Assembly: GCA_031280115.1 (NCBI GenBank)
Contig: JAITHF010000272.1
Span: 1 to 7,975 of the forward strand
Length of the DNA: 7,975 nt
Source: Spirochaetaceae bacterium
GTDB lineage: Bacteria > Spirochaetota > Spirochaetia > Treponematales > Breznakiellaceae
Direction of reading: 5' to 3'
Part shown: positions 5,656-7,975 of the stretch, one piece after another
Position numbering within the stretch: position 1 is the stretch's first letter
How the letters are laid out: each line of letters starts with the position of its first letter
The notes under the pieces: model-generated
Told to the model about the DNA's origin: nothing
Database searches by the model: none
The model's input: the letters and a program-made list of their open reading frames with translations, nothing else
Program-made: the position numbers and the translations under genes

Positions 5656-7449
5656 TTATTCTTTTATGGCCGCGACGAACAGGCCGCCGTACTTCTTGAG
5701 TTTCGCGGCCCCCACGCCGAAGACCTGGGTAAACGCCTCAAGGGTTTGGGGCTTTTTTACGCACATATCCTTGAGGGACGCGTCGGGAAACACCATAAAC
5801 GGGGGTTTCCCCTCTGCCGCCGCGGCCTCAGAGCGCAGGGCCTTGAGCCTGCCGAAAAGCGCCCTGTCAAAGCCCGCCTCATCCGGCGCGCTTGCGGCGG
5901 GTATCTGCGCGGCCCTTGCCATAGGCATCGTAAGGGGCTTTCTGTCAATGATAATCTCTTTTGAGCGCGGCGCCAGGCAGAGCGCCGGATACTCCCCTTC
6001 TAAAAGGGTAAGGTACTGGTTCTCAATGAGATAATCCATAATAACCCTAATCTGGTCCGGCCCGGTATCCCGCATAATCCCGTAGGTGCTCAGGCGGTCC
6101 AGCCCCGGGCCCAGCACTCTCCGGCTCCTGCTGCCGCGCAGCGCGCCGATAACCAGGTTCTTGCCGAACCGCTTGCCCAGCGCCTCGATACGGTACACGC
6201 AGGAGACGATTTTCTGGGATGCTATCGTAATATCCGCCTCCTCGAAGGGGGCGGCGCAGTTGGAACAATGCCCGCAGCGCCCCGGCCCTTCCTCCCCGAA
6301 GTAGCTGAGGAGCCGGGAACGGAGGCAGTCTTGGGAACAGGCGTATTCGGTCATGGCTTCGAGCAGCGCCAGATTGCGCCGCACCGTCTCAGGCCGCGGC
6401 GCGTCCCGGTCCGGAGCGGGGGCGGTAATAAGATAGCGGTTGACAGCCGCGTCTTTGGGGCTGTAAAGCAGGATGCAGTCCGCCTGCTTCCCGTCCCGCC
6501 CGGCGCGGCCCGCCTCTTGATAGTAGCTCTCGATATTCTTGGGCATATTATAGTGGATGACAAACGAGACGTTTGCCTTATCAATCCCCATGCCGAAGGC
6601 GCTGGTAGCCACCATGAGAGGTTTACGGTCCCGTATAAAGTCCTCTTGGTTCTTCTGCCGCTCTGCATCCTCCATTCCCGCGTGGTAGCGCGCCGCCTTC
6701 ACGCCCCGTTTGCGGAGAAAGGCGGACAGGGCGTCCACGGCCTTGCGGGTGGCGCAGTAGATGATGCCGCTTTTATTCCCCCGGCTTTTGAGGGCATCTT
6801 CGATGGCCGCCAGTTTGCGTTCTGTCCGCTGCACCTCGAAATACAGGTTCTCCCGGTTAAAGCCGGTCACCGCCACATAGGGGTCATGGAGGTTAAGGTT
6901 TTGGATGATGTCTTCCCGCACCCGGGGCGTGGCGGTGGCGGTAAACGCGGCGATAACCGGACGCTCAGGAAGGCTCCGGATAAACCCGTCGATAGCCAGG
7001 TAGCTGGGGCGGAAATCATGCCCCCACTGGGAGATGCAGTGGGCCTCGTCAATGGCCGCCATCGTAATAGGAAGGGAGCGGATTTCCTCCCGCCTGAGCC
7101 GTTCCGGCGCGATGTAGAGTATTTTGAATTCCCCCCGGGACGCTTTGGCCAGGGTGCGCTGGTAGTCCGGAAAAGAGAGGGAGCTGTTAAGATACGCGCT
7201 GGGGATGCGGGCGTCCGAAAGGGCGCTTACCTGATCTTTCATAAGGGAGATGAGCGGCGAGACCACCACCGTAAGCCCTTGGCGCATCAGCGCCGGCGCT
7301 TGGTAGCAGAGGGATTTGCCTGCGCCGGTGGGCATGACCGCTGCCGCGTCTCTGCCGGCGAGGATTGCGTTTATGACGCCTTCTTGCCCCTGCCGGAGGC
7401 TTGCAAGCCCGAAATATTTTTTAATGACCCTCAGGATCTCGTTATCCAT
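5656..7449 (-). CDS. recQ: ATP-dependent DNA helicase RecQ
   Basis: A 3'-to-5' superfamily 2 DNA helicase acting in recombination and repair of stalled forks; it unwinds DNA for the RecF-type pathway. At 597 residues it matches the usual RecQ length. Motif 0 is LRQGQ (18-22), Walker A TGAGKS (41-46), DEAH box (134-137) followed by the aromatic-rich loop HCISQWGHDFRPSY (137-150), motif III TATAT (170-174), motif V FGMGIDKANV (285-294) and motif VI QEAGRAGRDG (311-320). The zinc site is Cys375, Cys392, Cys395 and Cys398, with the same spacing as in E. coli RecQ. A winged-helix RQC region follows (about 404-510) and an HRDC domain closes the protein (about 531-597, with FMVFPDASLKDM). All catalytic residues appear intact. 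The start MDNEILRVIKKYFG is typical; no ribosome binding site lies at a normal distance, but a -10 box lies six bases before the ATG. The gene is convergent with the operon to its left. Confidence 0.97.
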   Translation of the reverse strand: MDNEILRVIKKYFGLASLRQGQEGVINAILAGRDAAAVMPTGAGKSLCYQAPALMRQGLTVVVSPLISLMKDQVSALSDARIPSAYLNSSLSFPDYQRTLAKASRGEFKILYIAPERLRREEIRSLPITMAAIDEAHCISQWGHDFRPSYLAIDGFIRSLPERPVIAAFTATATPRVREDIIQNLNLHDPYVAVTGFNRENLYFEVQRTERKLAAIEDALKSRGNKSGIIYCATRKAVDALSAFLRKRGVKAARYHAGMEDAERQKNQEDFIRDRKPLMVATSAFGMGIDKANVSFVIHYNMPKNIESYYQEAGRAGRDGKQADCILLYSPKDAAVNRYLITAPAPDRDAPRPETVRRNLALLEAMTEYACSQDCLRSRLLSYFGEEGPGRCGHCSNCAAPFEEADITIASQKIVSCVYRIEALGKRFGKNLVIGALRGSRSRRVLGPGLDRLSTYGIMRDTGPDQIRVIMDYLIENQYLTLLEGEYPALCLAPRSKEIIIDRKPLTMPMARAAQIPAASAPDEAGFDRALFGRLKALRSEAAAAEGKPPFMVFPDASLKDMCVKKPQTLEAFTQVFGVGAAKLKKYGGLFVAAIKE

Positions 7450-7455
7450 AGGATT

Positions 7456-7483
7456 ATTCTACCCTCTTTCCCCTTTCTTTCAA
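7456..7483 (-). promoter_or_regulatory. recQ promoter, predicted leaderless start
   Basis: On the minus strand TTGAAA (7483-7478) and TAGAAT (7461-7456) are 16 bases apart, each a five-of-six consensus match. Six bases follow the -10, placing +1 on the A of the recQ ATG. The spacer is purine-only on the coding strand. The -35 touches the end hairpin of repeat copy C. Confidence 0.55.
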
Positions 7484-7670
7484 CCCCCTGCGGGGGATTC
7501 ACGTGCTTCTTGCGGCGGGAGGGTTTGCACGTTTAGTCACAACCCAGAAGCGGCGCCTCAGCGGACTTCGCTGTCGTATGGGCGCGAGGCAGGAAGCCTT
7601 TAGGGGTGGTTTGGAGGGTCTATGACCCTCCAAATTCTCTTTAAAAAGCGCACGCGAAGCGCAGCGCGTA
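7484..7670 (-). repeat. Dispersed structured intergenic repeat, copy C, reverse orientation, upstream of recQ
   Basis: Read on the minus strand this has the same blocks as copies A and B. First is a GCGCTTCGCG-like segment. Then comes a perfect 10-bp end hairpin, TTGGAGGGTC pairing with GACCCTCCAA (plus-strand 7611-7620 and 7624-7633). The CTAAAGGCTTCCTGC block follows, then the invariant GGGTTGTGACTAAAC (plus 7531-7545) and GAAGCACGTGAA. The right hairpin is CCCCC-GCA-GGGGG (plus 7484-7488 and 7492-7496). This replaces the CAGCC/GGCTG stem of the other copies with a different sequence of the same shape. The element ends at the recQ -35 box. Confidence 0.8.
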
Positions 7671-7975
7671 AAAAAGCCCCCAAAAAGCCTGCGGAGGGCG
7701 CGTTTGGGGCAGGCTCAACAGGCTGGCCGGAACATACAGCGCCATCCCGCAGCAAACCGTATACTATGCTTGAATATAACATAAAACCGCAGACAGAAAA
7801 GTCTGTATTTGGCTCAAATCTATTAAGATCTGACTCAAATCTATTAAGATCCGACTCAAATCTATTAAGATCTGACTCAAATCTATTAAGATCCGACTCA
7901 AATCTATTCAAATCTGACTCAAATCTATTAAGATCCGACTCAAATCTATTCAAATCTGACTCAAATCTATTAAGA
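7600..7975 (-). CDS. Possible 3' part of a coiled-coil heptad-repeat protein (partial, N-terminus beyond the window)
   Basis: The minus-strand frame is open from the window edge to a TAA at 7600-7602. The first 50 or so residues repeat L-N-R-F-E-S-D, a perfect heptad with Leu and Phe at the a and d positions, as in a coiled coil. After the last repeat comes a non-repetitive tail, which then runs through a terminator-like hairpin and into repeat copy C. The end of the protein as read is therefore probably not original. No start codon with a ribosome binding site is present inside the window; the real start would lie to the right. I recognise no family. A plus-strand frame (ATG at 7766, reading S-N-L-L-R-S-D repeats to the window end) is the competing reading but has no ribosome binding site. 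The tract may also be non-coding. Confidence 0.35.
   Translation of the reverse strand, partial: LNRFESDLNRFESDLNRFESDLNRFESDLNRFESDLNRFESDLNRFESDLNRFEPNTDFSVCGFMLYSSIVYGLLRDGAVCSGQPVEPAPNAPSAGFLGAFLRAALRVRFLKRIWRVIDPPNHP
7670..7714 (-). terminator. Minus-strand terminator-like hairpin with two alternative stems
   Basis: Reading leftward, GCCTGC can pair with GCAGGC (plus 7709-7714 with 7687-7692) and is followed by five T. Alternatively GCCCCAAA (plus 7710-7703) pairs with the TTT-GGGGGC arm and is followed by six T (plus 7675-7670). Either would end transcripts entering from beyond the right window edge before they reach repeat copy C. It falls inside the open frame of the heptad-repeat reading, so that frame's last residues may not be translated in practice. 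Confidence 0.5.
7813..7975. repeat. 21-bp tandem repeat, seven full units plus a partial one, continuing past the window end
   Basis: Units start at 7813, 7834, 7855, 7876, 7897, 7918, 7939 and 7960, each beginning with CTCAAATCTATT. Only two sites vary: TCTGA against TCCGA, which alternates along the array, and AAG against CAA in units five and seven. The alternation gives a 42-bp higher-order period. There are no unique spacers, so it is not a CRISPR array. Confidence 0.95.

Noticed and set aside
6268..7536. Long plus-strand open frame of 422 codons opposite recQ
   Set aside because: It is the antisense shadow of recQ. The GC-rich codon pattern keeps it open, it has no recognisable domain, and the minus-strand RecQ motifs are unambiguous.
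7766..7975. Plus-strand frame starting at ATG 7766 through the 21-bp array
   Set aside because: It is open to the window edge but lacks a ribosome binding site, and a TATACT lies directly against the ATG. Repeat variants change residues in this frame, so the minus frame is preferred, without certainty.
7813..7975. CRISPR array
   Set aside because: The 21-bp units are directly adjacent with no unique spacers, and no cas genes are present.
1..7975. tRNA or rRNA genes
   Set aside because: No cloverleaf-like segment with T-loop GTTCRA and matching stems, and no rRNA signature, was seen in the gene-free intervals.

Overview
The window looks like chromosome from a GC-rich bacterium, most likely a spirochaete of the Treponema group. 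This rests on a BspA-like (LRR_5) secreted protein ending in a GTYTR-type tail and on the density of hairpin-rich intergenic repeats. It is an inference from protein style, not from a marker gene.

Layout, left to right. (1) 1-215: a structured intergenic repeat (copy A) whose right end is duplicated in tandem. (2) 231-812 (+): a short exported leucine-rich-repeat protein. (3) 813-1118: gene-free, with fragments of the same repeat family around a 62-bp tandem repeat. (4) 1134-1745 (-): an AT-rich orphan gene unlike its neighbours, probably acquired by transfer. (5) 1830-2013: repeat copy B, running into a promoter. (6) 2066-5583 (+): a two-gene overlapping operon of a MoxR-type AAA+ ATPase and an 819-residue DUF5682-type protein, followed by a homopyrimidine tract and a rho-independent terminator. 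(7) 5656-7449 (-): a complete recQ helicase gene, convergent with the operon. (8) 7484-7670: repeat copy C in reverse orientation, at the 5' side of recQ. (9) 7676-7975: a minus-strand terminator-like hairpin, then a 21-bp tandem repeat running off the window end, which can be read on the minus strand as a perfect coiled-coil heptad.

How it fits together. The MoxR/DUF5682 pair is the functional centre. Families of this kind normally sit with a VWA-domain protein, and often a SWIM zinc-finger protein, in ATP-driven chaperone-like systems suspected of roles in stress or conflict. Here the partners are absent and the operon closes after DUF5682. A G7 tract in the predicted promoter spacer and a G8 tract inside the DUF5682 gene raise the possibility of slippage-driven switching. 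RecQ is an ordinary DNA-repair helicase.

The most unusual pattern is in the non-coding DNA. Three full copies of one hairpin-core-hairpin element lie directly upstream of three different genes, always in the same orientation relative to the gene. Their end hairpins differ in sequence but keep the fold, and the fourth, broken copy, which lies at gene 3' ends, lacks the promoter-facing half. Two of the genes (LRR gene and recQ) also have a -10 box exactly six bases before ATG, which predicts leaderless mRNAs.
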